Below are positions 26,862 to 34,938 of a stretch of 36,324 nucleotides of DNA, piece after piece (the first letter of the stretch is position 1; each line of letters opens with the position of its first letter). Source of the stretch: Alphaproteobacteria bacterium (GTDB lineage: Bacteria; Pseudomonadota; Alphaproteobacteria; ATCC43930; CGMCC-115725); assembly GCA_030041335.1 (NCBI GenBank), contig JASHOB010000259.1, positions 1 through 36,324 on the forward strand. The letters run 5' to 3'. The notes under the pieces were generated by a model. It was given only the letters and a program-made list of their open reading frames with translations, was not told the origin of the DNA and ran no database searches. Made by a program: the position numbers and the translations under genes.

Positions 26862-29201
26862 CTAGGAGAGCCCGCGGATGGCGCGCCAAACGCGCTCCGG
26901 CGTTGCCGGCATTTCGACATGATTAACCCCGAATTCGGCGAGCGCGTTGCAAATCGCATTGACGACGGCCGCCGGCGCCGGCGTCGTCCCGCCCTCGCCG
27001 CCCGGCCTTATGCCAAAGGGATGGCTGGTCGCGGGCACTTCGCTTAGTTCGGTGCGGAATTCGGGCAGATCATCGGCGCGCGGCAGCGCGTAATCCATCA
27101 GCGAGCCCGCGAGCATCTGGCCGGTGTCGGCGTCGTAGTAGGCCTGTTCCAAAAGCGCCTGGCCGACGCCCATGGCGATGCCGCCGTGGGTCTGACCGTG
27201 AAGGATCAGTGGATTGATCGCTTTGCCGACATCATCGACTGCGGCGTAGCGGACCAACGCCACGACTCCGGTTTCGGGATCGACCTCGACCTCGCAGACA
27301 TGGGTCCCGAACGGATACGCGCCGACGCGAACCAGCTGGTCCGAGACCGCACCAAGAGTACCGCGCAAATGGTGTGGCAGGTCGTTGCGCTCGATTGCCG
27401 CGACCGCGACATCGAAAAGGCCGATGCGGCGATCGGTGCCCTTCACCGTGAAACGGGTATCGGCGTAGTCGAGATCGACGGCGGCGACTTCGAGCAAATG
27501 CGCGGCGATTTCCTTGGCCTTGGCGATGACGTCGAATGTCGCTTGACGAATGACAATCGAGGCGATGCGCATCGAGCGACCGGAGTGTGAACCGCCGCCC
27601 GCTTTGACGAACGCGGTATCGTGAGCGCGTAGCCGAACCGCCTCGAAGGGCACGCCCAGCCATGCCGCAGCCAACTGCGGAAACGCCGTCTCATGCCCCT
27701 GACCGCTGGCCATCGTGCCAAGGATCAGATCGACGTGACCGTCGGGCAGCACGGTGAGTTCGGCGCGCTCGCGCGGCATGCCGCTGGTGGTCTCGACATA
27801 GCAGCCGATGCCGATGCCGCGATATTTGCCGCGTTGCCGGGCCGCCGCGCGCCGTTCGGCAAAGCCGTTCCAATCGGCAAGCGCGAGCGCGGTTTCCATC
27901 ACTTTCGGGTAGTCGCCGCTGTCGTAGGTGATGCCGAGATTGTTCGAGTGCGGAAACGCGTTGGGCGGCACCAGGTTGCGACGGCGCAATGCGACCGGAT
28001 CGAAGCCATGCTCTCGGGCCGCGATGTCGATGACGCGTTCGATGGCGAAGATCGCCTCGGGACGGCCGGCGCTGCGAAAGGGAATTGTCGGCGGCGTGTT
28101 GCTCATCACCGCGCGCGCCCTGACAAAGGCCGTTGGCACGCGGTAGACGCTGGTCATCAGCTGCGCGCCCTTGTTCAGGGGGACAAAGGACACGGTGTGT
28201 GCGCCCACGTTGCTGAGATTGGAGGAACGCACTGCCAGGAAATTGCCCTCCTTATCCAGCGCCAGCTCGACCTCAACCCAGAGGTCGCGCGCTTGGTAGT
28301 CGGTGACGAAGGCCTCTTGTCGCTCTGCCGTGTGTCTTACTGGCCTTCCGAGCACGCGCGCCGCCCAGGCGACGAGCGCGAATTCCGGATTGAGAGCGTT
28401 GCGGGTGCCGAAACTGCCGCCGACGTCATGGGCGACGACGCGCACCGTCGCGGGATCGACGGCAAGAACGAGGGCGAGTTCTTCCCGGATGCGGACGACA
28501 CCGTGACCGCCGGCGGCATAGAGCGTCGTGGTATCGGAAGCGGCATCGTAGTCGCCGATCGCAGCGCGCGGCTCCATGTGGACCCCGGTGAGACGCTGCA
28601 ACCAGGTTGCCAATCGGCTGACATGAGCCGCCCCAGCGAACGCGGCATCGGTCGCGGCGCGGTCGCCGACCTCGGCGTCGATACACAAATTGGAAGGGTG
28701 TTCGTCCCAGAGGCTCGGCGCATCGTCTCGAACCGCGTCGAGCGCATGAATCACGGCGGGCAAAGGATCAAAGTCGGCCACAACCAAATCGGCGCCGTCC
28801 TTTGCCGCCGCGACGGTTTCGCCGATCACCACGGCGACGATCTCGCCGACCGCACGCGCCTTGTCTGTGACCATCGCGAAGTGCGGCGTCTTCACGCGGG
28901 TGAATCCCGGCCGGTCAACCAAGGCGATATCGGGCCCGCCGCCTTCGCCGCCGGGCGTATGCGGAATCGGCTTCAATCCCGCCGCCAACGCATCCGCGCC
29001 GGTCAGCACCAACAGCACGCCCGGTACCGCCTTGGCCGCGGCGGTGTCGATGCCGCGCAGGCGTGCATGGGCATGGGGCGAGCGCACGAAGACGGCGTGG
29101 GCAAGGCGATCGAACTTGATATCGTCGGCGAAGCGGCCCCTGCCGGTGAGCAGGCGGTCGTCTTCTCGGCGCTGGACTGGCTGGCCAATATGCACATCCA
29201 T
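26862..29201 (-). CDS. Xanthine dehydrogenase family molybdopterin-binding subunit
   Basis: A 779-residue large (molybdenum) subunit of the xanthine dehydrogenase/CO dehydrogenase family, starting at ATG 29201 (DVHIGQPVQRREDDRLLTGRG). Sequence marks: YADDIK-like FADDIKFDRLAHAVFVRSPHAHA near 25-47, GEIVAVVIGE (119-128), AHDVGGSFGTRNALNPE (258-273), PFRSAGRPEAIFAIERV (374-390), SGQGHETAFPQLAAAWLG and GGEGGTTPAPAAVVNAI with the probable catalytic base E736. The position usually reading AYRGAGRPE reads PFRSAGRPE, so it is neither CoxL (AYRCSFR) nor a standard type II member. The frame stays open upstream to 29585, but that part lacks family features. No FeS or FAD subunit gene adjoins it. It is divergent from the AAHS transporter and convergent with ubiD. 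Confidence 0.92.
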   Translation of the reverse strand: MDVHIGQPVQRREDDRLLTGRGRFADDIKFDRLAHAVFVRSPHAHARLRGIDTAAAKAVPGVLLVLTGADALAAGLKPIPHTPGGEGGGPDIALVDRPGFTRVKTPHFAMVTDKARAVGEIVAVVIGETVAAAKDGADLVVADFDPLPAVIHALDAVRDDAPSLWDEHPSNLCIDAEVGDRAATDAAFAGAAHVSRLATWLQRLTGVHMEPRAAIGDYDAASDTTTLYAAGGHGVVRIREELALVLAVDPATVRVVAHDVGGSFGTRNALNPEFALVAWAARVLGRPVRHTAERQEAFVTDYQARDLWVEVELALDKEGNFLAVRSSNLSNVGAHTVSFVPLNKGAQLMTSVYRVPTAFVRARAVMSNTPPTIPFRSAGRPEAIFAIERVIDIAAREHGFDPVALRRRNLVPPNAFPHSNNLGITYDSGDYPKVMETALALADWNGFAERRAAARQRGKYRGIGIGCYVETTSGMPRERAELTVLPDGHVDLILGTMASGQGHETAFPQLAAAWLGVPFEAVRLRAHDTAFVKAGGGSHSGRSMRIASIVIRQATFDVIAKAKEIAAHLLEVAAVDLDYADTRFTVKGTDRRIGLFDVAVAAIERNDLPHHLRGTLGAVSDQLVRVGAYPFGTHVCEVEVDPETGVVALVRYAAVDDVGKAINPLILHGQTHGGIAMGVGQALLEQAYYDADTGQMLAGSLMDYALPRADDLPEFRTELSEVPATSHPFGIRPGGEGGTTPAPAAVVNAICNALAEFGVNHVEMPATPERVWRAIRGLS

Positions 29202-29423
29202 CGATCGTTCCCCAACTTCCAATGTCCTTTGCAACACCCGTGTCATAAGACTTCGCTGACGCCACGCAAGAGATTCGTCGCGGCAGGGACGTGCTTGCCG
29301 TTTTGCGCAAATCAGTTCTGCCAAACTTGCAGGTGCGTCGCCGATGACGCTACAGTCGCATGACAGAAGAGCCGGCGATGTTTCGACGCAAAGGCGATAT
29401 GGCAAGGCGCGGGAGACTTGACG
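29202..29423. promoter_or_regulatory. Divergent promoter region, Mo-hydroxylase and AAHS transporter
   Basis: 222 bp between divergent starts, suitable for joint control. It contains the perfect palindrome TTTGCGCAAA (29302-29311), roughly central (about 100-110 bp from each start). No regulator gene is adjacent. GGGAG (29411-29415) is the ribosome binding site of the transporter. Confidence 0.45.
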
Positions 29424-30797
29424 ATGGCCGCACCGACAATTGATCTCAGCCGGCTGATTGATGGACAGAAGTTCAACCGCTTTCATCTCTGGGTGATCTT
29501 CTGGTGTTTTCTGGTTCAGTTCGCGGATGGCTTCGACATTAATGCGGCGGCCTATATCGCCCCAGCCTTGGTCAAGGAATGGCATCTCAGTCGCGCGCAG
29601 CTCGGCCCTTTATTCAGCGCCGGCCTGTCCGCCGGCTTCTTCGGTCCGCTGTTCTTCGGCTTCCTCGCGGATCGCTACGGTCGCCGGCTGTCGATAATCG
29701 CCGGGACCTTTGTCTTCGGCATCTTCACGGTCGTCTCCGTGCTGTCGACGTCGTTATGGCAGCTGATAGTCCTGCGCTTTCTCGCCGGTCTCGGCATGTC
29801 AGGCGCCCTGCCGATGACGGTGGCGCTGGTCAACGAGTTCGCGCCACGGCGGATTCGCGCGACGCTGGTTATCATCATGTTCTCGGGGAGCACGTTCGGC
29901 GGTGGCGTGCCCGGTCCGTTTGCGTCATGGCTTGTGCCCACCCATGGCTGGCAAATCCTGTTCTGGATCGGTGGCCTCATGCCTCTGGTCCTGACCGTCC
30001 TCTTGGTATTCGCGCTGCCTGAATCCGTGAAGTTTCTGACCCTGCGGTCGACGCGCCGGGAGGAACTCTTAAGGACGCTGGGCCGCATGGGGCTAGGCGG
30101 TAGCTTCGCGCCTGATTCTCACTTCGTCATCGGCGGCGAGGCCAATCGCGGCCGCTTTTCGCTTCGTCCGCTGTTCGAGGGCCGGCTTGCCGTGCTGACG
30201 CCGTTCCTGTGGTTGTGCTTTGCCATCACGACGATGAGCTTCTACTTCATCAACAGCTGGATGCCGACGATCCTCACCGGCAACGGTATTCCGCTCGAGC
30301 GCGCGGTCTACGCCACGACCTTGTTCAGCTTCGGCGGCACGTTGGGCGCCTGGGCGATCATGCGGCCTTTCGACCGTTACGGATTCATCCCGGTGACTAT
30401 TCTCTATATCTGCGCCATACCGATCGTGGCCAGCATCGGTCTTCCGGGGCTCAGCGAGGCCGGGGTAATGGCCATGGTTGCTGCGGCGGGCTTCTGCTTG
30501 CTCGGCCTCAATTTCGGCAACATTGCCGGTGCCGGGAACATCTATCCGACGGAAGTTCGCGGCTTCGGCGTCGGCAGTGCTTTTTTCATTGGCCGCGTCG
30601 GTTCGGTGATCGGGCCGCTGGTGGGCGGCTTGCTGATCGCGCGGCAGGTGGCAACGGAGCATATCTTTTTCCTGTTCGCCGTGCCGATCGTGGTAGCCGC
30701 CCTTGCTTCGATGGTCGTGCTGCGGCTCTATTGGCGGCAATATCAAAGGGCGAGCCGCGAGGAGGCTCCGGTGACGGCGTTTGCAAATGCAAAATAA
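29424..30797 (+). CDS. MFS transporter, aromatic acid:H+ symporter (AAHS) type
   Basis: A 457-residue, 12-helix major facilitator. The first helix holds VQFADGFDINAAAYIAPAL, matching the DGFD motif of AAHS carriers such as PcaK; the loop between helices 2 and 3 reads GFLADRYGRRLSIIAG, the MFS signature. Later blocks RFLAGLGMSGALPMTVALVNEFAP, MPTILTGNGIPLERAVYATT and GNIYPTEVRGFGVGSAFFIGRVGSVIGP fit the family. It would import an aromatic or heteroaromatic carboxylate with protons. ATG 29424 is preferred over TTG 29418 because GGGAG lies eight bases upstream. Divergent from the molybdenum hydroxylase and near ubiD, it is the probable uptake step of the same pathway. Confidence 0.9.
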   Translation: MAAPTIDLSRLIDGQKFNRFHLWVIFWCFLVQFADGFDINAAAYIAPALVKEWHLSRAQLGPLFSAGLSAGFFGPLFFGFLADRYGRRLSIIAGTFVFGIFTVVSVLSTSLWQLIVLRFLAGLGMSGALPMTVALVNEFAPRRIRATLVIIMFSGSTFGGGVPGPFASWLVPTHGWQILFWIGGLMPLVLTVLLVFALPESVKFLTLRSTRREELLRTLGRMGLGGSFAPDSHFVIGGEANRGRFSLRPLFEGRLAVLTPFLWLCFAITTMSFYFINSWMPTILTGNGIPLERAVYATTLFSFGGTLGAWAIMRPFDRYGFIPVTILYICAIPIVASIGLPGLSEAGVMAMVAAAGFCLLGLNFGNIAGAGNIYPTEVRGFGVGSAFFIGRVGSVIGPLVGGLLIARQVATEHIFFLFAVPIVVAALASMVVLRLYWRQYQRASREEAPVTAFANAK

Positions 30798-31069
30798 TCG
30801 GCGCCGGGCAAGAGCTCGCCCTGGACCGGGGCGGATCCGCAGACTCCGAGGCAGGTCGGTTGATTGCACTGAATCAAGGTTTGATCCCGCAGCACCCTTA
30901 GTTTTGTTCTCGGTTCGGCGGCGTGAGCGAAGCAAAGAAACCAGCCACCGGCAACATCGGCTAAGGGCGCAATCGGGTCGACACTTCGCGGCGAAGGACG
31001 GCAGTAGCAAGCTGGAAGGAGCCCATCCAACCCATCCTTCGCCCCAAGCCATCAAGGAGGATCAAAGCG
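30798..31069. other. Intergenic region before the small exported protein group
   Basis: 270 bp with no recognised gene. The 3' end has a strong AAGGAGG ribosome binding site (31054-31060) for the LTxxQ gene. Confidence 0.4.
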
Positions 31070-31564
31070 ATGAAGCATCCAATTAAATCAATGTCCGGCG
31101 CGCTCGTGGCGGCTGTCGTGACGGTGATCCTCAGCGCTCCCTCTGCCATCGCCTGGCCCGGCCTCGCCAAGCCCATGTTTGTTGGCAATCGGTCGATTCC
31201 GGTCGCGCAGACCCAGATGAACGGGCCGGAACAACGAGTGAAAGGCCGCATCGCCGAATTGCATGCCAAGCTTCGGATCACAGCGGCACAGGAAGCCAAA
31301 TTCAAGGCTATGGCTGACGTGATGACCGCCAATGCTCAGTCGTTGGCGACGCTTCTGCAAGAGCGGACACAAGATAAGGACACTTCGGCGGATGCCTCGC
31401 TGCACTGGTACGAACGTCTCGTCGACGCCCATGCGGATGCCTTGAGAAAGTTCGTTCCGGCATTTACCGAACTTTACGCGAGCCTGTCCGATTCGCAAAA
31501 GAAGACGGCGGACGCGATGTTCTCGCGGTTCGGTCAGCGGCCGATCCGTCGTCGATCGAGATAG
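31070..31564 (+). CDS. Spy/CpxP-like LTxxQ periplasmic protein
   Basis: A 164-residue protein with a Sec signal peptide (SGALVAAVVTVILSAPSAIA). The mature part is all-helical in character: GRIAELHAKLRITAAQEAKFKAMADVM near the middle and LYASLSDSQKKTADAMFSRFG near the end, the paired LTxxQ-type motifs of PF07813 (here LRITAAQ and ASLSDSQ). E. coli Spy is a periplasmic chaperone and CpxP a stress sensor inhibitor; this protein may serve envelope or metal stress. The ATG is fixed by AAGGAGG nine bases upstream. It is followed 32 bp later by a Gly/Tyr/His-rich exported protein, likely in the same transcript. It ends in a basic tail (RRRSR). Confidence 0.8.
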   Translation: MKHPIKSMSGALVAAVVTVILSAPSAIAWPGLAKPMFVGNRSIPVAQTQMNGPEQRVKGRIAELHAKLRITAAQEAKFKAMADVMTANAQSLATLLQERTQDKDTSADASLHWYERLVDAHADALRKFVPAFTELYASLSDSQKKTADAMFSRFGQRPIRRRSR

Positions 31565-31596
31565 CGACAGGCGGGGCGATGCTCCCGGAGGTCACC

Positions 31597-31935
31597 ATGA
31601 CATTTGCCGGAAAATTGGTCAGGAAGATCGGATCTTTTGTCGGAGTGGCGCTCTTCCTGTCCGGGGCCGCGCTGATCCCTTCGGCTCGTGCCCAATATGC
31701 CTGCCCAGCCTACTATTATTACGATCCCACTTACGGCTGTGTGCCTAACACCTATCTGACCTCGCCCTACTACGCCTATCCCGACCCCGGTTTTGATTTC
31801 TTTTACGGACCGGGTTGGAGCGGGAGCTGGGGAGGGTATCGCGGCGGTGGAGTCTATCGCGGCGGCGGTGCTTATCACGGTGGCGGCGCTCACGGTGGTG
31901 GCGGCGCTCACGGCGGCGGTGGAGTCCATCGCTGA
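31597..31935 (+). CDS. Exported Tyr/Gly/His-rich small protein
   Basis: A 112-residue protein with a signal peptide (KLVRKIGSFVGVALFLSGAALIPSARAQ), a Tyr/Pro-rich segment containing two Cys (YACPAYYYYDPTYGCVPN), then a Gly-rich tail with His-bearing repeats (GGGAYHGGG, GAHGGGG, GAHGGGGVHR). The GGAGG eight bases before the ATG 31597 fixes the start. The His-Gly repeats could bind transition metals, but the protein belongs to no family I can name. It is probably cotranscribed with the preceding LTxxQ gene. Confidence 0.75.
   Translation: MTFAGKLVRKIGSFVGVALFLSGAALIPSARAQYACPAYYYYDPTYGCVPNTYLTSPYYAYPDPGFDFFYGPGWSGSWGGYRGGGVYRGGGAYHGGGAHGGGGAHGGGGVHR
31845..31932 (+). repeat. Gly/His-coding short tandem repeats
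   Basis: Imperfect repeats of GGCGGTGG / GGCGCTCACGGT units encode the GGGAH tail of the exported protein. They are in-frame and likely prone to copy-number change. Confidence 0.55.
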
Positions 31936-32115
31936 TTTATGGGCCGCTCATTTGCGCGTCGCTTGTTCGCCACGCGCGCTTCGTGCCCGGTGATGACGCC
32001 GACGCGAGACTGATAGCGGATGGCAAAAGACCAAAGGGCAGCGTGTCGATATAACACCTAGCGGGGAGATAACCCGCTATTTAGGCTGATAGAGCCAATT
32101 CGCGGGTAATCGGCG

Positions 32116-32427
32116 TTGCGATCGCTGGTGATGTTCCGCCCCGGCCCGAAGTGGATCGCAGGTCAGCCTGCCAACCGGCAGGATCCCGCCGTCATGCTGC
32201 CTCATTTGATGCGCATGCGCGAACTTTACGACAGGGGTATCCTCATATTCGGCGGTCCCACCCGCGCGGGATTCGGCGGGATGGCACTGATGGAAACGAG
32301 CACTACCTCCGAGGCGGCCGACCTCATGCGGGAAGATCCGGCGGTGCTTGCGGGCGTTCTCGCCTACGAGGTCGCGGAGCTTAATCCCTATTTCGACGCC
32401 TTCGCCGGTCGTGCCTGGTCACCTTGA
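32116..32427 (+). CDS. YCII-related domain protein
   Basis: A 103-residue protein of the YciI-like fold (PF03795): SLVMFRPGPKWIAGQPANRQDP, HLMRMRELYDRGILIFGGPT, GMALMETSTTSEAADLMREDPAVLAGVLAYEVAELNPYFDAF. This is the usual strand-helix-strand order, with the DPAV motif. TTG 32116 is taken as the start because a later ATG would remove the first beta strand and a TAA lies two codons upstream. Many YCII proteins are encoded with SRPBCC and DHFR-like proteins, as here. Specific function unknown. Confidence 0.75.
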   Translation: MRSLVMFRPGPKWIAGQPANRQDPAVMLPHLMRMRELYDRGILIFGGPTRAGFGGMALMETSTTSEAADLMREDPAVLAGVLAYEVAELNPYFDAFAGRAWSP

Positions 32428-32454
32428 GCAGAGCCTCAGATCGGCTTCGCAAAC

Positions 32455-32736
32455 TTGGTTGCGGCGATCCGGAACGGGGCACCCCAGAGGCAGTGCCGAA
32501 ACTCTATCGGCAACGTGATCGACTTCATCTCAGGCGAGCAGCGCTTCGAGCATACGATCGAGGTCGACTTCCGTTCGCCCGGCGGCCCGGCCTCGATGGT
32601 GGTCACCATGCAGCCACACCTTGACACGCATTGGACGAGGATGGCTGTCGAAGGTTTCAATAGCAAGCTTGCCAACCTCGACAGGCGTTTTGGAGGACCC
32701 GCGCGAAAGCTGACATGCGCCTTGCTGCTTGACTGA
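32455..32736 (+). pseudogene. N-terminally truncated SRPBCC (AHSA1) protein
   Basis: A 93-codon frame whose C-terminal part, SMVVTMQPHLDTHWTRMAVEGFNSKLANLDRRF, matches the last strand and long helix of AHSA1/SRPBCC proteins (usually around 150 residues). The N-terminal half with the first strands and the W-G motif is missing; the first 35 residues are not family-like. It lies 27 bp after the YCII gene and 35 bp before the DHFR-like gene, so a full-length gene probably once stood in this operon. It might still be expressed from TTG 32455 as a short protein. Confidence 0.45.
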
Positions 32737-32771
32737 CGCAATGCTGACAAACTTGAGGGAGATCAAGTCGC

Positions 32772-33299
32772 ATGGCCAAGCTCGTCTTTGGAATGAACCA
32801 GTCCTTGGACGGTTACGTCGACCACCTCGAGATGAGACCAAGCACGGCCCTCTTCCGCCACTTCATCGAGCATGCGGGCGGCCTAACGGGCAGCGTCTAT
32901 GGTCGCCGGACGTACGAGGTGATGCGTGTTTGGGACGAAGACCTTGAGTGGGGCGCTGAGGAACGCGAGTTCGCGGCGGCATGGCGGAGCCGACCGAAGT
33001 GGGTCGTGTCGAGCGCGTTGAAGTCGGTCGGCCCCAACGCCACGCTTGTCGCAGACGGCCTCGAGGCGGTGACACGGCGGCTGCAGGCCGAGCGCGTTGG
33101 GGAGATCGAAGTCGCGGGACCAGAGTTGGCAGGAAGCCTGACCGACCTCGGTCTTATCGACGAGTATCGGCTCTACCTCCACCCCGTCGTGCTGGGCCGC
33201 GGCAAGCCCTTCTTCGCCGGCGCCCGGCCTCCGCTTCGCCTTGTTGCCAGCGATCGAATCGGGGAGGATGTGATCCGGTTGACCTACGTTCCGGCTTGA
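32772..33299 (+). CDS. Dihydrofolate reductase-family (RibD C-terminal-like) protein
   Basis: A 175-residue protein of the RibD_C/DHFR fold (PF01872): KLVFGMNQSLDGYVD at the start, GSVYGRRTYEVMRVW, KWVVSSALKSVGPNATLVAD, EIEVAGPELAGSLTDLGLIDEYRLYLHPVVLGRGKPFF and LRLVASDRIGEDVIRLTYVPA. The GxxYGRRTY and HPVVLGRGKPFF blocks are diagnostic. Such stand-alone proteins likely bind NADPH and reduce unknown pterin-like or other substrates; they are not proven DHFRs. GAGGGAGATC precedes the ATG. Last gene of the YCII / SRPBCC fragment / DHFR-like group. Confidence 0.88.
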   Translation: MAKLVFGMNQSLDGYVDHLEMRPSTALFRHFIEHAGGLTGSVYGRRTYEVMRVWDEDLEWGAEEREFAAAWRSRPKWVVSSALKSVGPNATLVADGLEAVTRRLQAERVGEIEVAGPELAGSLTDLGLIDEYRLYLHPVVLGRGKPFFAGARPPLRLVASDRIGEDVIRLTYVPA

Positions 33300-33333
33300 T
33301 CGGCTCCACCGCACGCCGCCGCCAAGCGGACGA

Positions 33334-33346
33334 TCCGAAATTCGGA
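33334..33346. repeat. Inverted repeat TCCGAA-A-TTCGGA
   Basis: A 6-bp perfect inverted repeat around one base, 35 bp after the DHFR-like stop. Short loop argues against a terminator; it may be an operator-like site or chance. Confidence 0.3.
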
Positions 33347-33499
33347 CAAGGGTCGTTTGCGCACCCCCCTTCCGCGAACCGGACCTTCGTCAGGGTCGGT
33401 TGTCGATTGGGTGGCAACGAACCGGAAACGCGTTAAGCCCTCAGTCGAGGCGATCAAATCAATCTAGAATCAATACGTTGAAACGGATGGAGACAGGCT

Positions 33500-33715
33500 T
33501 TGAGCTTTATCTCCGGGGATAGCCCGGAGCAGATCGGCCTGCGGCAGGCTTGCGCCGATGACTTATGTCGCCCGAACGCTCTCGTCCGCGTCGTCGATGT
33601 GTTCGTTGCCAGCCGCGATCTTGCCGAGCCGGGTTTCGATCGGGTGGTTGCCGCGGCGACCGGCAGGCCAGGCTGCCAACCTCGCGACATGCGTCGCCTG
33701 CCGCGCTACGCCTGA
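33500..33715 (+). pseudogene. N-terminal stub of an IS1182-like transposase
   Basis: The frame reads SFISGDSPEQIGLRQACADDL, then NALVRVVDVFVASRDLAEPGFDRVVAAATGRPGCQPRDM. This is the typical N-terminus of IS1182/IS5-group transposases (FIxGxxRxQ..., NPVRxxDAFV..LDLxxLGF..V.PxxTGRPGYxPxDLLKL). The match ends where LLKLYIYGYLN should follow; 33716 onwards gives no transposase sequence. The normal ATG is replaced by TTG. No terminal inverted repeats were found. A relic of a mobile element next to the exported-protein genes. Confidence 0.7.
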
Positions 33716-33887
33716 CGCCCGATCCACAGCGCAAACCAGTCGAGATGGCGACAGAGCGCTGGCCTTAAGCCGCTCGGCCTCATCACATTTCGCCCGAGGC
33801 AGGGATATTTCGGGTGCGAGCGATCCTAAGACCAAGGGACGGACCACCCGGCAGGGTGCGTATGTGGGTGCACTGAGGGAGATAAAA

Positions 33888-34430
33888 ATGACATCGGGAC
33901 GATGGCTTCCTGCCTTGGGCGTCGTCATTGGCGCCTCCCTTATGGTGGCAGCCGTAGCACTCGGTCAGCCCGCCAATCCGGTCGGGCCGCCCAACATGGT
34001 CGCAGGACCCGGCGGCGACGATCAATCGCCCATGGCTCGCGGCTGGGGTCGCGCCGATCGCGGCTGGCGCTTTCGACGCCTCGAGCCGGAGCAAATTTGC
34101 AAGCAGCGTTTCGCGCGTGAGGCTGGGTTCCTTGCCTACATTGGCGCGCTCCTTGAACTGACCGGGCAGCAGCAGCCGCTCTGGGACAAATATCACCAGG
34201 CGATGCTCGACAGCGCGACCAAGTTGCGCCAAGTCTGCCTTGATAACCTGGCTACGCCGCCATCGGATCAGACGGCCCTGCAGCGTCGTGACCGCATGGA
34301 AAAAATGCTGACGGCTCGGTTGGATGCGTTGCACGCAACACGCCCGGCGCTAGAGGCGCTTTACCAGTCCCTGACGCCGGAGCAGCGCGCCGTGCTTGAT
34401 CGTCCGCGGCACCGACAGCGACGCCGCTGA
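33888..34430 (+). CDS. Second Spy/CpxP-like LTxxQ exported protein
   Basis: A 180-residue protein with a signal peptide (RWLPALGVVIGASLMVAAVALG), a Pro/Gly-rich segment (NPVGPPNMVAGPGGDDQ), then the helical LTxxQ-type domain: ALLELTGQQQPLWDKYHQAMLDSA near 95-118 and ALYQSLTPEQRAVLDRP near the end. It has two Cys (EQICKQR and RQVCLDN) and a basic tail (RHRQRRR) like the first LTxxQ protein. ATG 33888 is chosen: GAGGGA lies seven bases upstream and the signal peptide starts there; the longer open frame from 33558 is not protein-like. It probably works in the periplasm in envelope or metal stress. Confidence 0.75.
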   Translation: MTSGRWLPALGVVIGASLMVAAVALGQPANPVGPPNMVAGPGGDDQSPMARGWGRADRGWRFRRLEPEQICKQRFAREAGFLAYIGALLELTGQQQPLWDKYHQAMLDSATKLRQVCLDNLATPPSDQTALQRRDRMEKMLTARLDALHATRPALEALYQSLTPEQRAVLDRPRHRQRRR

Positions 34431-34472
34431 CGGGACCCAGCCGGCGAAAACGCGATCGCGTCCGAGTCAATG

Positions 34473-34838
34473 TTATTGGGCGCAGCCGACGGTATCGAAG
34501 CTCAGATTAGCGGGGTCATCGGAACCGGCGATCGCGCAGTCCGGATTGAGCGGGCTGTTGGCGCCAGTCGCACTTCCCGAGGCAGCGCTGCTCGTTCCGG
34601 CAGGGTCACTGGTCGATGCCGCACCACTGCTACTTGTACTTGGCGTGGCCGCGGTGAAGGACGGTGTGGCCGGTGCCGTCACGGAGATCGTGTCCGTCGC
34701 ACTCGGCGCAATCATCACCGCCGCCGGCGCGTTGGGGGTTACGTCAGTACTGGTTGTCGCCGACTGCCCGTGCGCCTGGTCAATGATCAGCGTCAATATC
34801 GCCAAGGCAAAAATCGGTGCTACGCGAAGCCGCCTCAT
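34473..34838 (-). CDS. Exported Ser/Thr/Ala-rich small protein
   Basis: A 121-residue protein. ATG 34838 opens a signal peptide (RRLRVAPIFALAILTLIIDQAHG); the mature part is low-complexity Ser/Thr/Ala/Pro (SATTSTDVTPNAPAAV..., TPSTSSSGAASTSDPAGTSS) and ends with NPDCAIAGSDDPANLSFDTVGCAQ, where two Cys may pair. Probably an extended periplasmic or surface protein. It converges with the second LTxxQ gene (42 bp between stops). No family recognised. Confidence 0.65.
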   Translation of the reverse strand: MRRLRVAPIFALAILTLIIDQAHGQSATTSTDVTPNAPAAVMIAPSATDTISVTAPATPSFTAATPSTSSSGAASTSDPAGTSSAASGSATGANSPLNPDCAIAGSDDPANLSFDTVGCAQ

Positions 34839-34938
34839 GTCACAACGCCTGATGCGGTTAGCCGGGTGGCGAAAAACCAACAGGTGATCGCGTCCCGAGC
34901 CACTTCTTATACCATCTCCAGCTTCATTGAGCGATGCG

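Noticed and set aside
29202-29585. 128-codon N-terminal extension of the molybdenum hydroxylase
   Set aside because: Family members start at the MDVHIGQPVQRREDDRLLTG equivalent; the extension has no family features and overlaps the divergent promoter and the transporter gene.
31845-31932. CRISPR-like interpretation of the short repeats
   Set aside because: The units are short, unspaced and in frame with a Gly/His-rich protein.
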